A DNA stretch of 45,131 bases from Loktanella sp. (GTDB taxonomy: Bacteria; Pseudomonadota; Alphaproteobacteria; Rhodobacterales; Rhodobacteraceae). The stretch covers positions 1-45,131 of the forward strand of contig JAIBDT010000016.1 in assembly GCA_024686085.1 (NCBI GenBank), given 5' to 3'. Position 1 is the stretch's first letter. Each line of letters opens with the position of its first letter. Below the pieces are notes generated by a model. The model made no database searches, was not told the DNA's origin, and saw only the letters and a program-made list of their open reading frames with translations. Position numbers and translations under genes: made by a program. Positions 17,316 to 27,563 of this stretch are shown here, piece after piece.

Positions 17316-18242
17316 ATGTCCGTGGTTGATCAGGGGCTTGCAAATGCGGGCACCGGCAAAGGTAAGCCCAATAGGCTGACCCGAAATCTGATGTCAAAAA
17401 TTGCGGCACTGCCGATGATCATGACCGCGATGGTCGTGTTCGTGGGCTGCACCATCTGGACAATCGTTTACTCCTTCACCAGCTCGCGGCTTTTGCCCAA
17501 AGAGAACTTCGTGGGGCTAGATCAATACGAACGGCTCTGGGGGAGCAGCCGTTGGTTGATCTCGATCCAGAACCTCGTTTGGTATGGGGTCTGCTCGTTG
17601 ATCCTGACGCTTGTCATCGGGTTCACTCTGGCGGCACTGCTTGACCGAAAGATCCGGTTTGAAAACGCATTCCGCAGCATCTTTCTTTTCCCCTTCGCGC
17701 TTTCCTTCATTGTGACAGGCCTTGTCTGGCAATGGATTCTCAATCCCGACTATGGGGTCCAAGGGGTCGTGCGTGGCTGGGGCTGGGAAAGCTTTAGCTT
17801 CGATCCGCTTTATAACCCCGACATCGTCATCTTTGGCATCCTGATCGCAGGCATCTGGCAAGGGTCAGGTCTGATCATGTGCATCATGCTGGCAGGCCTG
17901 CGGGGGATCGACGAAGACATCTGGAAAGCCGCCCGCGTTGACGGCATCGGCACCGTGAAAACCTACCTCGTGATCATCATTCCAATGATGCGACCCGTTT
18001 TCATCACATCGCTCGTGCTGATCGCGGCGGGCATTATCAAGCTCTACGATCTAGTCGTGGCGCAAACATCTGGTGGGCCGGGCCTCGCGTCACAGGTGCC
18101 TGCGATGTACGTCTATGACTACATGTTCAAAGCGCAAAACCTTGGCCAAGGCTTCGCGGCCTCAACCATGATGCTGCTTTCGGTTGTGATCATTCTGATC
18201 CCTTACATCTACCTGCAAATACGGGGGAACAAGAATGGATAA
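17316..18242 (+). CDS. CUT1 sugar ABC transporter permease 1
   Basis: 308 residues with six predicted membrane helices (for example IAALPMIMTAMVVFVGCTIWTIVYSF and FRSIFLFPFALSFIVTGLVWQWIL). The cytoplasmic EAA loop that docks to the ATPase is readable as EDIWKAARVDGIGTVKTY followed by IIIPMMRP. This is the MalF/GtsB-type partner. GGGGAG lies about 7 bases ahead of the start, and the gene overlaps the next by 8 bp. Confidence 0.92.
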   Translation: MSVVDQGLANAGTGKGKPNRLTRNLMSKIAALPMIMTAMVVFVGCTIWTIVYSFTSSRLLPKENFVGLDQYERLWGSSRWLISIQNLVWYGVCSLILTLVIGFTLAALLDRKIRFENAFRSIFLFPFALSFIVTGLVWQWILNPDYGVQGVVRGWGWESFSFDPLYNPDIVIFGILIAGIWQGSGLIMCIMLAGLRGIDEDIWKAARVDGIGTVKTYLVIIIPMMRPVFITSLVLIAAGIIKLYDLVVAQTSGGPGLASQVPAMYVYDYMFKAQNLGQGFAASTMMLLSVVIILIPYIYLQIRGNKNG

Positions 18243-19128
18243 CGCCATGACAGGTCCACGCGGCCCCAAGCCAAAGCGGCGCTTTTCGCGCAATAACATT
18301 TTCATCTACGGCACATTGATCGTGGTCAGCATGTACTACCTGCTGCCGCTCTACGTGATGGTCGTGACTTCGCTCAAGGGGATGCCCGAAATACGGATGG
18401 GCAACGTCTTTAGTCCACCCGTCGAGATCACATTCGAACCATGGGTAAAAGCTTGGGCAGAGGCATGCACAGGGATCAACTGCGACGGGCTTAGCCGCGG
18501 GTTCTGGAATTCCGTGCGCATCCTGATTCCGTCGGTGACACTGTCGATCGCTGTGGCATCAATCAACGGTTACGCGTTGTCGAACTGGAAATTCAAAGGG
18601 TCCGAGGTGTTCTTTAACATCCTGATCCTCGGCGCATTCATCCCCTACCAAATCATGCTCTACCCCATCGTGATCTTGCTGCGGGAAATGGGACTTTACG
18701 GCGGGCTTTGGGGACTTGTCCTCGTGCACACCGTGTTTGGGATGCCGATCCTGACATTGCTGTTCCGCAACTACTTTGCATCCATTCCTGACGAGTTGTT
18801 CAAGGCAGCACGGGTTGACGGGGCAGGGTTCTGGCGGATCTATTTCCAGATCATGATGCCGATGGCTTTGCCGATCTTTGTGGTGGCCATCATCTTGCAA
18901 GTGACAGGTATCTGGAACGACTTCCTGTTCGGGGTCATCTACACAAAACCTGACCTTTACCCGATGACGGTGCAGCTTAATAACATCGTGAACTCGGTGC
19001 AGGGCGTGAAAGAATACAACGTCAATATGGCGGCCACGCTGCTGACGGGTCTCGTTCCACTCATCATCTATTTTGCCTCAGGCAAACTCTTTGTTCGCGG
19101 CATCGCCGCTGGCGCAGTCAAAGGCTAA
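18235..19128 (+). CDS. CUT1 sugar ABC transporter permease 2
   Basis: 297 residues, MalG/GtsC type, six membrane helices beginning NNIFIYGTLIVVSMYYLLPL. The EAA loop reads DELFKAARVDGAGFWRIYFQ then IMMPMALP. A periplasmic insert (EACTGINCDGLSRGFWNS) carries two Cys residues. It overlaps permease 1 by 8 bp and ends 4 bp before the ATPase gene, which fits a coupled membrane complex. Confidence 0.92.
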   Translation: MDNAMTGPRGPKPKRRFSRNNIFIYGTLIVVSMYYLLPLYVMVVTSLKGMPEIRMGNVFSPPVEITFEPWVKAWAEACTGINCDGLSRGFWNSVRILIPSVTLSIAVASINGYALSNWKFKGSEVFFNILILGAFIPYQIMLYPIVILLREMGLYGGLWGLVLVHTVFGMPILTLLFRNYFASIPDELFKAARVDGAGFWRIYFQIMMPMALPIFVVAIILQVTGIWNDFLFGVIYTKPDLYPMTVQLNNIVNSVQGVKEYNVNMAATLLTGLVPLIIYFASGKLFVRGIAAGAVKG

Positions 19129-19132
19129 AGAC

Positions 19133-20208
<1,076 letters not shown>

Positions 20209-20212
<4 letters not shown>

Positions 20213-20340
20213 CATCATGCGACTTGGCTGGAAAATGGGCGCTGTTTGATCACAGCTGCGACCATACCTGCGACTTCAATTGGTCCTCCGCCCAACCGAC
20301 ATTCACCTTGCGCGACCTTCACAGCGCCACCTACGCATAA
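20209..20340 (+). pseudogene. Small ORF, possible N-terminal remnant of a GH2 beta-mannosidase
   Basis: A 43-codon frame starts at a TTG overlapping the ATPase stop (TTGA) and ends 9 bp before the isomerase start. It reads TSCDLAGKWALFDHSCDHTC and later RDLHSATYA. The opening L-x-G-x-W-x-L-x-D pattern and the HSA near the end recall the first ~40 residues of GH2 beta-mannosidases (LxGxWxLxD ... PGDxHSA). If so, a glycosidase gene was largely deleted from the operon. The match is short and from memory; a fortuitous ORF is a real alternative. Confidence 0.3.
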
Positions 20341-20349
20341 GGATACCCG

Positions 20350-21096
20350 ATGAAACACGTAGCTTATCAACTTTACTGCTCTCGCAATTTCCCGCCTTTG
20401 GAAAACACCTTCGCGATGCTGGCAAAGGCTGGGTACAAAGCCGTCGAAGGCTACGGCGGGATCTTGGGGGACGTGGACAGTCTTAAGCGGGGCTTGGACA
20501 GTGCAGGATTAATCATGCCATCAGCACACATGGGTATCAGCGACATCGAGGCCGACCCCGCGGGCGCATTGGCCACGGCACAGGCGCTGGGCATGGAATC
20601 GGTGTTCATCCCATATCTGTCGCCCGAAGAACGGCCCAAATCATCTGCCGATTGGGCGGCATTCGGCAAACGGCTGGCTGAACTGGGCAAGCCTTTTCAA
20701 GACGCAGGCATGAATTTCGGCTGGCACAATCACGACTTTGAATTTCATGTCACAGACAGTGGCGACATGCCCCTCGACCTGATCGCGGCAGCGGATGAAA
20801 ACCTGATGCTGGAACTCGATCTCGGCTGGGTTCGGGTGGCTGGGCTGGACCCAGTGGGTTGGATCAACAAATACGCAGGTCGGATCGCAGCGGCCCACAT
20901 CAAAGACATCGCACCTGACGGCGAATGCACGGACGAGGACGGCTGGGCCGACGTTGGTCACGGGATCATGGACTGGGCGGCAATCCACAGCGCGCTGCAA
21001 AGCGCAGGGGTGGGTCACTACGTGGTCGAACACGACAATCCAGCTGACGACGCACGCTTTGCCCAGCGCAGCCTTGCCACAATCAACAAATTCTAA
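20350..21096 (+). CDS. Sugar phosphate isomerase/epimerase family TIM-barrel protein
   Basis: 248 residues of the xylose-isomerase-like TIM barrel (AP_endonuc_2) fold: KHVAYQLYCSRNFPPLENTFAML at the start, FGWHNHDFEF in the middle, LMLELDLGWVRVAG and AAHIKDIAPDG with the usual metal-ligand Glu, Asp, His positions, and YVVEHDNPADD at the end. Members isomerise or epimerise sugars or act on 3-keto-sugars. AAGGA lies about 6 bases ahead of the start. Its place between the ABC ATPase and a Gfo/Idh/MocA dehydrogenase suggests work on the imported sugar. Confidence 0.85.
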   Translation: MKHVAYQLYCSRNFPPLENTFAMLAKAGYKAVEGYGGILGDVDSLKRGLDSAGLIMPSAHMGISDIEADPAGALATAQALGMESVFIPYLSPEERPKSSADWAAFGKRLAELGKPFQDAGMNFGWHNHDFEFHVTDSGDMPLDLIAAADENLMLELDLGWVRVAGLDPVGWINKYAGRIAAAHIKDIAPDGECTDEDGWADVGHGIMDWAAIHSALQSAGVGHYVVEHDNPADDARFAQRSLATINKF

Positions 21097-21107
21097 AGGA
21101 TAACTCC

Positions 21108-22229
21108 ATGACACAGCTTGGCGTTGGCATCATTGGATGCGGGAATATCTCAACGACCTATCTGAAATTCGCACCGATTTTTAAGTCGCTGAAACTGGTT
21201 GCCGTGGCTGACATCAACATGGATGCGGCACATGCGCGGGCAGCGGAATACGGCGTGCGGGCCGATACGGTGGACGATCTTTTGGCGGCCAGCGACGTCG
21301 ACGTGATCGTGAACCTTACTATCCCTGCGGTGCACTACGCGGTGACCAAGCAAATCCTAGAGGCAGGCAAACACGCTTATTCCGAAAAGCCGCTGGTGCT
21401 GACACTGGAGGAGGGCGAAGCACTGCGCGAACTGGCCGCAGTCAAAAACCTGCGGGTCGGGTCCGCGCCTGACACTTTCCTCGGGGGCGCACATCAGCAA
21501 GCACGCGCTGCAATTGACGCAGGCGACATCGGGCGGATCATCGGCGGAACATGCCACGTGATGAGTCACGGCATGGAGGCTTGGCATCCAAACCCCGACT
21601 TCTTTTTCCAACCCGGCGCAGGTCCGGTTTTGGACATCGGTCCTTACTACGTCACAAACCTGATCCAACTGATCGGACCTGTGAAATCAGTTGTGTCACT
21701 GGCGACAACGACCTTCAAAACGCGCACCATCGGGAACGGGGATCGAAATGGCGAAACCGTGCCTGTGGATACGCCGACAAACATCCACGCGCTGCTTGAA
21801 TTCCACAACGGGGCAACTGTGACCCTTGGGGCAAGCTGGGACATCTGGGCGCACCGCCATGAACCGATGGAACTTTACGGCGAGAACGGCTCGATCTATA
21901 TCCCTGACCCGAATTTCTTTGGGGGCGATGTCGAAATCGGCGGCGAAGACGGGGACATGACGGCAATGCCTGTTTGGGACCATCCATTCGGTGTGCCAAA
22001 CGATGACGAAGGACGGGCAAACTATCGCTGCGCAGGGCTTGCCGACATGGCAACAGCCATCGCCGAAGGGCGCACGCATCGGTGCAACATTGATGTGGCC
22101 GTGCACGCCACCGACGTCATGACGGCCATCCTGCTGGCAGGCGAAGAACGGCGGTTTGTCGATTTAACCACAACCTGCGAACGGCCCGCCTCCTTGTCAC
22201 CTGACGAGGCGCGGGCGCTGCTGGTTTAA
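21108..22229 (+). CDS. Gfo/Idh/MocA-family oxidoreductase
   Basis: 373 residues. The N-terminal Rossmann fold has [19 protein letters not shown], followed by [20 protein letters not shown] and the hallmark EKPLVL containing the active-site Lys. The C-terminal alpha/beta domain carries [17 protein letters not shown]. Relatives oxidise sugars or inositols with NAD(P), often at C3 of a glucoside. It begins 11 bp after the isomerase. The stop shares TTAA with convergent rlmN. Confidence 0.9.
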   Translation: MTQLGVGIIGCGNISTTYLKFAPIFKSLKLVAVADINMDAAHARAAEYGVRADTVDDLLAASDVDVIVNLTIPAVHYAVTKQILEAGKHAYSEKPLVLTLEEGEALRELAAVKNLRVGSAPDTFLGGAHQQARAAIDAGDIGRIIGGTCHVMSHGMEAWHPNPDFFFQPGAGPVLDIGPYYVTNLIQLIGPVKSVVSLATTTFKTRTIGNGDRNGETVPVDTPTNIHALLEFHNGATVTLGASWDIWAHRHEPMELYGENGSIYIPDPNFFGGDVEIGGEDGDMTAMPVWDHPFGVPNDDEGRANYRCAGLADMATAIAEGRTHRCNIDVAVHATDVMTAILLAGEERRFVDLTTTCERPASLSPDEARALLV

Positions 22230-23404
22230 GCGCCGCCAGTCTCTGCGGCGATCTGGGCGCGGGATTTACGTCCGCGCTCGGTCTCCGACTTCAACTGACC
22301 ACAGGCGGCCATGATGTCTTCGCCACGTGGCTTGCGAATTGGCGACGCATAGCCCGCGTTATGAATGATCTCGGCAAACGCACGGATGCGGTTATTTGAC
22401 GACCGCGTATAGGGCGCACCGGGCCATTCGTTAAACGGGATCAGATTGATCTTGGCAGGGATACCCTCAATCAATTTCACCAAACGATGCGCATCTTCGT
22501 CGCTGTCGTTCACACCGTGCAGCATGACATATTCAAACGTAATTCGCTCGGAGTTCGACACCTTTGGGTAGTCGCGCAATGCCTGCAACAGAACTTCAAT
22601 GTTCCAGCGCTTGTTGATCGGGACCAACTTGTCGCGGACTTCATCCGTGGTGGCGTGGAACGAAATCGCCAGCAAGCAACCGATCTCTTCAGCGGTGCGA
22701 GCTATCTCTGGGACAACACCCGAGGTCGACAGCGTAATGCGGCGGCGGGACAACTGGATACCCTCAGGGTCCATCGCAATCTTCATCGCGTCGCGGACGT
22801 TCTCGAAATTATACAGCGGCTCGCCCATGCCCATCAGCACGACGTTCGATAATAGACGGCCCTGCTCGACAGGGGCACCGGGAACAGGCCATTCCTCCAG
22901 ATCGTCACGGGCCAGCATGACCTGACCGATGATTTCAGCAGCCGTAAGGTTGCGCACCAGCTTTTGTGTACCTGTGTGGCAGAACGAGCAGGTCAGTGTG
23001 CAGCCGACTTGGGACGAGATGCACAACGTGCCGCGATCCTTTTCAGGGATATAAACGACCTCAACCTCGTGGCCGCCAGCAATGCGGACCAGATATTTGC
23101 GCGTGCCATCGTCAGACACCTGACGGGTGACAACCTTTGGCAAAGCAATCACAAACTTTTCTTCCAGCATCGCGCGGAAATCTTTGGACAGGTTGGTCAT
23201 TTCGCCAAAATCGCGCACACCCCAATGATAGAGCCACGACCAAATCTGGTTCACGCGCATCTTCGCCTGCTTCTCAGGCGCACCTGCGGCAATGATGGCT
23301 TCGCGCATCGTGTCGCGGTTCATGCCAATCAGGTTCGGCAATCCTTCCTCCGCTTTACGGGGTAGGGTCATCACATCTTGGGTGATCGGGGCTGTCGCGT
23401 CCAT
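22226..23404 (-). CDS. rlmN: 23S rRNA (adenine2503-C2)/tRNA methyltransferase
   Basis: 392-residue radical-SAM enzyme that methylates A2503 of 23S rRNA and A37 of some tRNAs. The iron-sulfur Cys triad is C135, C139 and C142 (CTLTCSFC). C128 lies just before it and C368 (AACGQLKSE) is the expected methyl-carrying Cys near the C-terminus. The N-terminal accessory domain ([19 protein letters not shown]) is intact. GAGGT about 8 bases ahead supports the start. It lies downstream of the IalB gene but is separated from it by a terminator. Confidence 0.95.
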   Translation of the reverse strand: MDATAPITQDVMTLPRKAEEGLPNLIGMNRDTMREAIIAAGAPEKQAKMRVNQIWSWLYHWGVRDFGEMTNLSKDFRAMLEEKFVIALPKVVTRQVSDDGTRKYLVRIAGGHEVEVVYIPEKDRGTLCISSQVGCTLTCSFCHTGTQKLVRNLTAAEIIGQVMLARDDLEEWPVPGAPVEQGRLLSNVVLMGMGEPLYNFENVRDAMKIAMDPEGIQLSRRRITLSTSGVVPEIARTAEEIGCLLAISFHATTDEVRDKLVPINKRWNIEVLLQALRDYPKVSNSERITFEYVMLHGVNDSDEDAHRLVKLIEGIPAKINLIPFNEWPGAPYTRSSNNRIRAFAEIIHNAGYASPIRKPRGEDIMAACGQLKSETERGRKSRAQIAAETGGA

Positions 23405-23445
23405 CGGGGCTACCTCAAAAGGGGGATCAAGAGCCCCATATATGC

Positions 23446-23476
23446 AAAAGAGGCGGCTCCCGCAAGAAACCGCCTC
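23446..23476 (-). terminator. Intrinsic terminator after the IalB-like gene
   Basis: Read on the minus strand, GAGGCGG pairs with CCGCCTC around a 13-base loop and is followed by TTTT (plus-strand 23446-23449). It lies 28 bp after the IalB-like stop and ahead of rlmN. Confidence 0.8.
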
Positions 23477-23503
23477 AAATCTCGTAAATCTATGCTGGTA
23501 AAA

Positions 23504-24028
23504 TTACTTACAGCGGTTTTCGGCCTCTTCAACAGCGGCCGTAAAACCAAGAAGGCTAAACTTATCAGCGGTCTGCGTGCCACGACCCGAACGGGCGGTC
23601 AGTGTTGTATCGGCACCACGTTTCATCGCAGCCACAATCTTGGCGTCATCTTCTGGGGTTGCAGGCCATGCCCATTCACCTTCGGTAAACAGCTGGAACG
23701 TCGATCCGGCAATCTCCATCGCAGCGGTTGATCCGCTTGCAAACGGATAGCCGCCTGTGAATGCAACCTGACCCTGCACGGAAGCACCGGGGCGGTAGAA
23801 CACAAACAACAAAACCTCACCACGGCGCACAGACACAGTCTGGCCATCACGGGTGTTCACCGATTCCTTGGGCGCAGAGACGCCCCAACATTCCTTCGGG
23901 CTATCCTCAACAAAAACGGACCAATCGGTGTTGGCCGCAACGCGGTTGTTGCTGGTCTGAGCCATTGCGGATGTGCCGATTACACATGCCGCGATCACGC
24001 CAATCGTGCGCGTAAATTTAAAAATCAT
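23504..24028 (-). CDS. Invasion-associated locus B (IalB) family secreted protein
   Basis: 174 residues with a signal peptide (MIFKFTRTIGVIAACVIGTSAMAQ). The mature protein begins NRVAANTDWSVFVEDSPKEC and shows the IalB pattern of paired Cys residues, YRPGASVQGQVAF, and a closing LLGFTAAVEEAENRC. Members are periplasmic and of unknown biochemical role in free-living bacteria; the name comes from Bartonella. GGAGG about 8 bases ahead sets the ATG at 24028 rather than the upstream in-frame one at 24070. Confidence 0.85.
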   Translation of the reverse strand: MIFKFTRTIGVIAACVIGTSAMAQTSNNRVAANTDWSVFVEDSPKECWGVSAPKESVNTRDGQTVSVRRGEVLLFVFYRPGASVQGQVAFTGGYPFASGSTAAMEIAGSTFQLFTEGEWAWPATPEDDAKIVAAMKRGADTTLTARSGRGTQTADKFSLLGFTAAVEEAENRCK

Positions 24029-24215
24029 ACCTACAGCCTCCAAGCTGTCCTTGCCTCTGGATGTCCCCAATTGCCTTGGTGCATCTTAGTGGCACCTTTT
24101 CTTGTGGCGAGAACTGTTTCAACTCGATACCGAAGATGGTAGCAAAAAACCGCTTGGTTGGGAAAGCCCTGATTTGCTCAGGCTGCAATATCCCGCCGGA
24201 AATAAAGGAACTGAC

Positions 24216-25205
24216 ATGACAAACCCTGTTGATCTGGTCGAAATCTGGCGCAACGACCTGCTAGAATGTGTGCATCAAGGGCATGCGGTTGTCTGCGACG
24301 AGGCAGGCGAGATCATTCATGCTTGGGGCGACCCATCCGCTGTCATCTTCCCGCGCTCGTCGTGCAAGATGATCCAAGCCCTGCCTTTGCTGGAGAGCGG
24401 CGCAGGCGCACATCTGACCACCGAACAGCTGGCACTGTCTTGCGCGTCCCACCAAGGGGCTGCAATCCATACCGATCGGGTCAGCGCATGGTTGAAAGAT
24501 CTCGGGCTGTCCGACGACGATTTCCGCTGCGGCCCGCAGACACCAAGCGACAAAGAGGCGCGTGAAGACTTGATCCGCGCTGGCAAACAACCCTGCCAGA
24601 TGCACAACAACTGCTCGGGCAAGCATTCTGGCTTTCTGACGCTAAACAAGCACATCAAGGGCCACGCGGACTACGAAAAACTCGACCATCCTGTGCAGAT
24701 GATGGGCAAGGCCGCGTTCGAGGAAACCACGCAGGAAACCAGCCCGACCTACGGGATCGACGGCTGTTCCGCGCCCAACCACGCCTGCACCGTGCATGGA
24801 CTTGCGCGGTCCATGTCGTTCTTTGCCAGCGCTAAGGAAACGGGCGATCTGCGGCAGCAAGCGGCGGTGAAACTGCGCAACGCCATGATGACCTACCCCG
24901 AACTGGTTGCAGGCGAAACACGGGCCTGCACCGATTTGATGCGCGCAATGGACCATAAGGTCGCGATAAAAACAGGGGCAGAGGGCGTCTTTGTCGCGAT
25001 CATTCCATCCCTCAAAATGGGCGTCGCTTTAAAAATCGCAGACGGCGCGACACGTGCGTCCGAATCCGCCATCGCTGCGATCCTCGTAAAGCTCGGTGTA
25101 CTCGACGCCAAACACCCCGCCGCGATCGCACGCATGGCCCCGCAAATGCACAACTGGCGTGGCATCCACGTCGGCTTCACCCGCCCCTCTGCTGCCCTGC
25201 TTTAA
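24216..25205 (+). CDS. L-asparaginase II family protein
   Basis: 329 residues of the Rhizobium-etli-type asparaginase II family, not related to the E. coli enzymes. Conserved stretches include FPRSSCKMIQALPLLESGA, CASHQGAAIHTDRV, MHNNCSGKHSGFL and YGIDGCSAPNHA; the Ser-Ser-Cys-Lys and NNCSGKH motifs hold the proposed active site. AAGGA 6 bases ahead supports the ATG at 24216; the frame is open back to 24102. It hydrolyses asparagine to aspartate and ammonia, probably in the cytoplasm. It ends 9 bp before xthA. Confidence 0.88.
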   Translation: MTNPVDLVEIWRNDLLECVHQGHAVVCDEAGEIIHAWGDPSAVIFPRSSCKMIQALPLLESGAGAHLTTEQLALSCASHQGAAIHTDRVSAWLKDLGLSDDDFRCGPQTPSDKEAREDLIRAGKQPCQMHNNCSGKHSGFLTLNKHIKGHADYEKLDHPVQMMGKAAFEETTQETSPTYGIDGCSAPNHACTVHGLARSMSFFASAKETGDLRQQAAVKLRNAMMTYPELVAGETRACTDLMRAMDHKVAIKTGAEGVFVAIIPSLKMGVALKIADGATRASESAIAAILVKLGVLDAKHPAAIARMAPQMHNWRGIHVGFTRPSAALL

Positions 25206-25214
25206 GGAAAAGAT

Positions 25215-26003
25215 ATGTCATTTACGCTGGCCACTTGGAACATCAACTCTGTCCGTCTGCGCGAGGAACTTGTGCTGCAACTGATGCGCGACGAACAACC
25301 CGACGTGCTGTGCCTGCAAGAATGCAAAAGTCCCGTCGATAAAATCCCGCTCGAGCAGTTCCACGCCCTTGGCTACACCTACATGGTTGCCCGTGGGCAA
25401 AAGGGCTATAACGGGGTCGCGATCCTGTCGAAAATGCCGATTGAAGAAGCAGGCGCAGAAGACTACGCGCAACTCGGCCATGCCCGTCATATCGCGGGGC
25501 GCTTGGCCAATGGGGTCACAATCCACAACTTCTACGTGCCCGCTGGCGGCGACAAACCCGACCGCGAAATCAACGAAAAATTCGGCCAGAAAATGGACTA
25601 CCTCGCTCAAATGCGCGACGCCTTCCACGCGGACAAACCCCAAAAATCCATCCTCGTCGGTGACCTGAACATTGCCCCACGCGAAGAGGACGTCTGGGAC
25701 CACAAGAAATTGCTCAAAGTCGTCAGCCACACCCCCGTCGAGGTCGAAGCCCTCGCCGACGTGCAAGCCTCTGGCGACTGGATCGACGTCACCCGCGCCA
25801 ACATCCCCGACGGGAAACTGTACAGCTGGTGGTCCTACCGCGCCGCCGACTGGGACAGCGCCGACAAAGGACGCCGCCTCGACCACGTCTGGGCAACGTC
25901 AGACATTGCCGCCTCAGGCCACTCCAGCCGAGTCGTGCGGCACGTGCGCGGATGGGAAAAACCAAGCGACCACGCGCCTGTTTTTGCGACGTTTGATTTG
26001 TAG
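25215..26003 (+). CDS. xthA: Exodeoxyribonuclease III
   Basis: 262-residue EEP-fold AP endonuclease/3'-exonuclease for base-excision repair. The motifs are complete: TWNINSVRLR, LCLQECKSP with the metal Glu, GDLNIAPREEDVWD, GRRLDHVW and SDHAPVFATFDL with the catalytic Asp-His. It starts 9 bp after the asparaginase stop and has AAGGA ahead of the ATG, so the two are probably co-transcribed. It has no visible functional tie to its neighbour. Confidence 0.93.
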   Translation: MSFTLATWNINSVRLREELVLQLMRDEQPDVLCLQECKSPVDKIPLEQFHALGYTYMVARGQKGYNGVAILSKMPIEEAGAEDYAQLGHARHIAGRLANGVTIHNFYVPAGGDKPDREINEKFGQKMDYLAQMRDAFHADKPQKSILVGDLNIAPREEDVWDHKKLLKVVSHTPVEVEALADVQASGDWIDVTRANIPDGKLYSWWSYRAADWDSADKGRRLDHVWATSDIAASGHSSRVVRHVRGWEKPSDHAPVFATFDL

Positions 26004-26147
26004 AGGGGTAGACTTAATGGCCGCTATGCGGGACAAAGCGCCATTTCGCTGCGATTGCGCCAAGGTCCGCAATGGCACACTGTCCGACCAATCGTTTCTC
26101 AAGCCTATCAGCGGTTAGAATGCAAACAGATGCTGCTGGCTGCGCAA

Positions 26148-26831
26148 TCAATTGTGCGAATAGGCTCCAATTTTTGAAGTTCTCAGCCGGTTGTTCACCA
26201 GCGCCTCAGCAAAGGTGACACCTGCTGCGACACCATCGATGACTGGAAGCCCGAATTCCTCACTGAGCTGTGCCATCAGGTCAGCCATCCCCGCACATCC
26301 CAAAACAATTGCTTCTGTATTATCATGCGCGATGGATTCGCGAATTTCAGACTTAATCTTGAACAATGTTGCCGGATCGCCCTCTTCCAGTTTTAGGACG
26401 GGAATATCTGTTGCTCGAACGCGCACGCATTTTTGAGCCAGCCCATAGCGCATCAGGTTGTTCTCCAGACCTGGCACAGAGCGTGAGAGCGTTGTTATGA
26501 CGCTGAACTTATTGGCGATCATACTTGCTGCGTGATAGGCGGCCTCTCCTATGCCCAAGACTGGCACTGAAACCAGCGTCCTCACCGCGTCGACGCCAGT
26601 GTCATCGAAACAGGCGATCACTATTGCATCAACATCCGGATGCCGCGAAACCTCGGCGAGCAGGCCGGGGATGCAGGTGGCGACGTCCAGAAAGCCTTGA
26701 ATACTGGCCGGTCCGTCTTGCGAGTTCGTGGCCACAATCTCGGTATCCGGGCGGGCAACAGCCCTTGCTGCAATCGCAATTTTATCCGTCATGGTGCTAG
26801 TTGTGTTCGGGTTAATTACTAGGATTTTCAT
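26148..26831 (-). CDS. Asp/Glu/hydantoin racemase family protein
   Basis: 227 residues. The start KILVINPNTTSTMTDKI is typical of the hydantoin racemase group, and both catalytic Cys residues are present: C74 in IVIACFDDTG and C179 in VLGCAGM. Members racemise 5-substituted hydantoins, allantoin or related compounds. It is the last gene of the Liv-type ABC operon, 6 bp after livF, and so hints that the transported ligand is a hydantoin-, allantoin- or amide-like nitrogen compound. No hydantoinase or carbamoylase is in the window. Confidence 0.85.
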   Translation of the reverse strand: MKILVINPNTTSTMTDKIAIAARAVARPDTEIVATNSQDGPASIQGFLDVATCIPGLLAEVSRHPDVDAIVIACFDDTGVDAVRTLVSVPVLGIGEAAYHAASMIANKFSVITTLSRSVPGLENNLMRYGLAQKCVRVRATDIPVLKLEEGDPATLFKIKSEIRESIAHDNTEAIVLGCAGMADLMAQLSEEFGLPVIDGVAAGVTFAEALVNNRLRTSKIGAYSHN

Positions 26832-26837
26832 ATCAAC

Positions 26838-27560
26838 TTACACCTCACCGCCAAGGTAGGCGGCCTTGATCCGGTCATCGTGCAACAACTCCTTGGAGTT
26901 GCCTTCGATGACAACGTTCCCGGTCGCCATCGCGTAGGCACGGTGTGAAATACTCAGCGCCATGCGCGAGTTTTGTTCAACCAGCAGCACTGACACACCT
27001 TCGTCGCGATTAATTGCAACGATTGAACGTGCAATGTCCTGCACTAGCTTTGGCGCAATCCCAAGGCTTGGTTCGTCTAGCAACAAGAGTTTGGGTTTGG
27101 CCATCAATGCACGGCCAATCACCATCATCTGCTGTTCACCGCCCGACAGCGTTCCGGCGGCTTGAGAATAGCGTTCTTTCAGGCGGGGAAAGCGGGTCAG
27201 AATGCTATCCAACGTGTTCTGTATCTCCGCCTTGTCGTTGCGGGTGAAGGCCCCCATCATCAAGTTGTCTTTGACCGACATGAACGGAAAGACCCTGCGG
27301 CCTTCGGGCACCATCGCGATACCGCGTTTGACGATGTCTGAAGGATCGGTGCCGTCTACACGCTCGCCTTCGAAGGTCACAGAACCGCTTTTCGGCTTGG
27401 CTAAACCAGTGATGGCGCGCAAGATGGATGACTTGCCTGCCCCGTTAGCCCCGATCAACGCGACGGTTTCGCCTTGATTTACGTGCAGCGAGACACCTTT
27501 CAGCGCATAGACATGATCGTAGTAAAGTTCGACGTCTTTGAAATCTAACATTGCTGTCAT
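26838..27560 (-). CDS. livF: HAAT-family ABC transporter ATPase 2
   Basis: 240 residues. Walker A is GANGAGKS (37-44), the signature is LSGGEQQM, Walker B is KLLLLDEPSLGIAPKL and the switch His position falls in VLLVEQNSRMAL, as in LivF proteins that lack the usual His. Supplies energy with LivG for uptake by LivH/LivM. The ligand is not necessarily a branched-chain amino acid given the racemase and the amide/urea-like binding protein. It follows livG after 3 bp. Confidence 0.93.
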   Translation of the reverse strand: MTAMLDFKDVELYYDHVYALKGVSLHVNQGETVALIGANGAGKSSILRAITGLAKPKSGSVTFEGERVDGTDPSDIVKRGIAMVPEGRRVFPFMSVKDNLMMGAFTRNDKAEIQNTLDSILTRFPRLKERYSQAAGTLSGGEQQMMVIGRALMAKPKLLLLDEPSLGIAPKLVQDIARSIVAINRDEGVSVLLVEQNSRMALSISHRAYAMATGNVVIEGNSKELLHDDRIKAAYLGGEV

Positions 27561-27563
27561 GGT

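Noticed and set aside
19073..19132. Upstream start extending the ABC ATPase into the permease gene
   Set aside because: The family N-terminus begins at 19133, and the extension is out-of-frame permease sequence.
25218..25886. Long minus-strand ORF opposite xthA
   Set aside because: Shadow frame of the xthA coding sequence, whose catalytic motifs are complete on the plus strand.
26017..26118. 33-codon ORF after xthA
   Set aside because: No recognisable pattern or ribosome site; looks like intergenic filler between convergent units.
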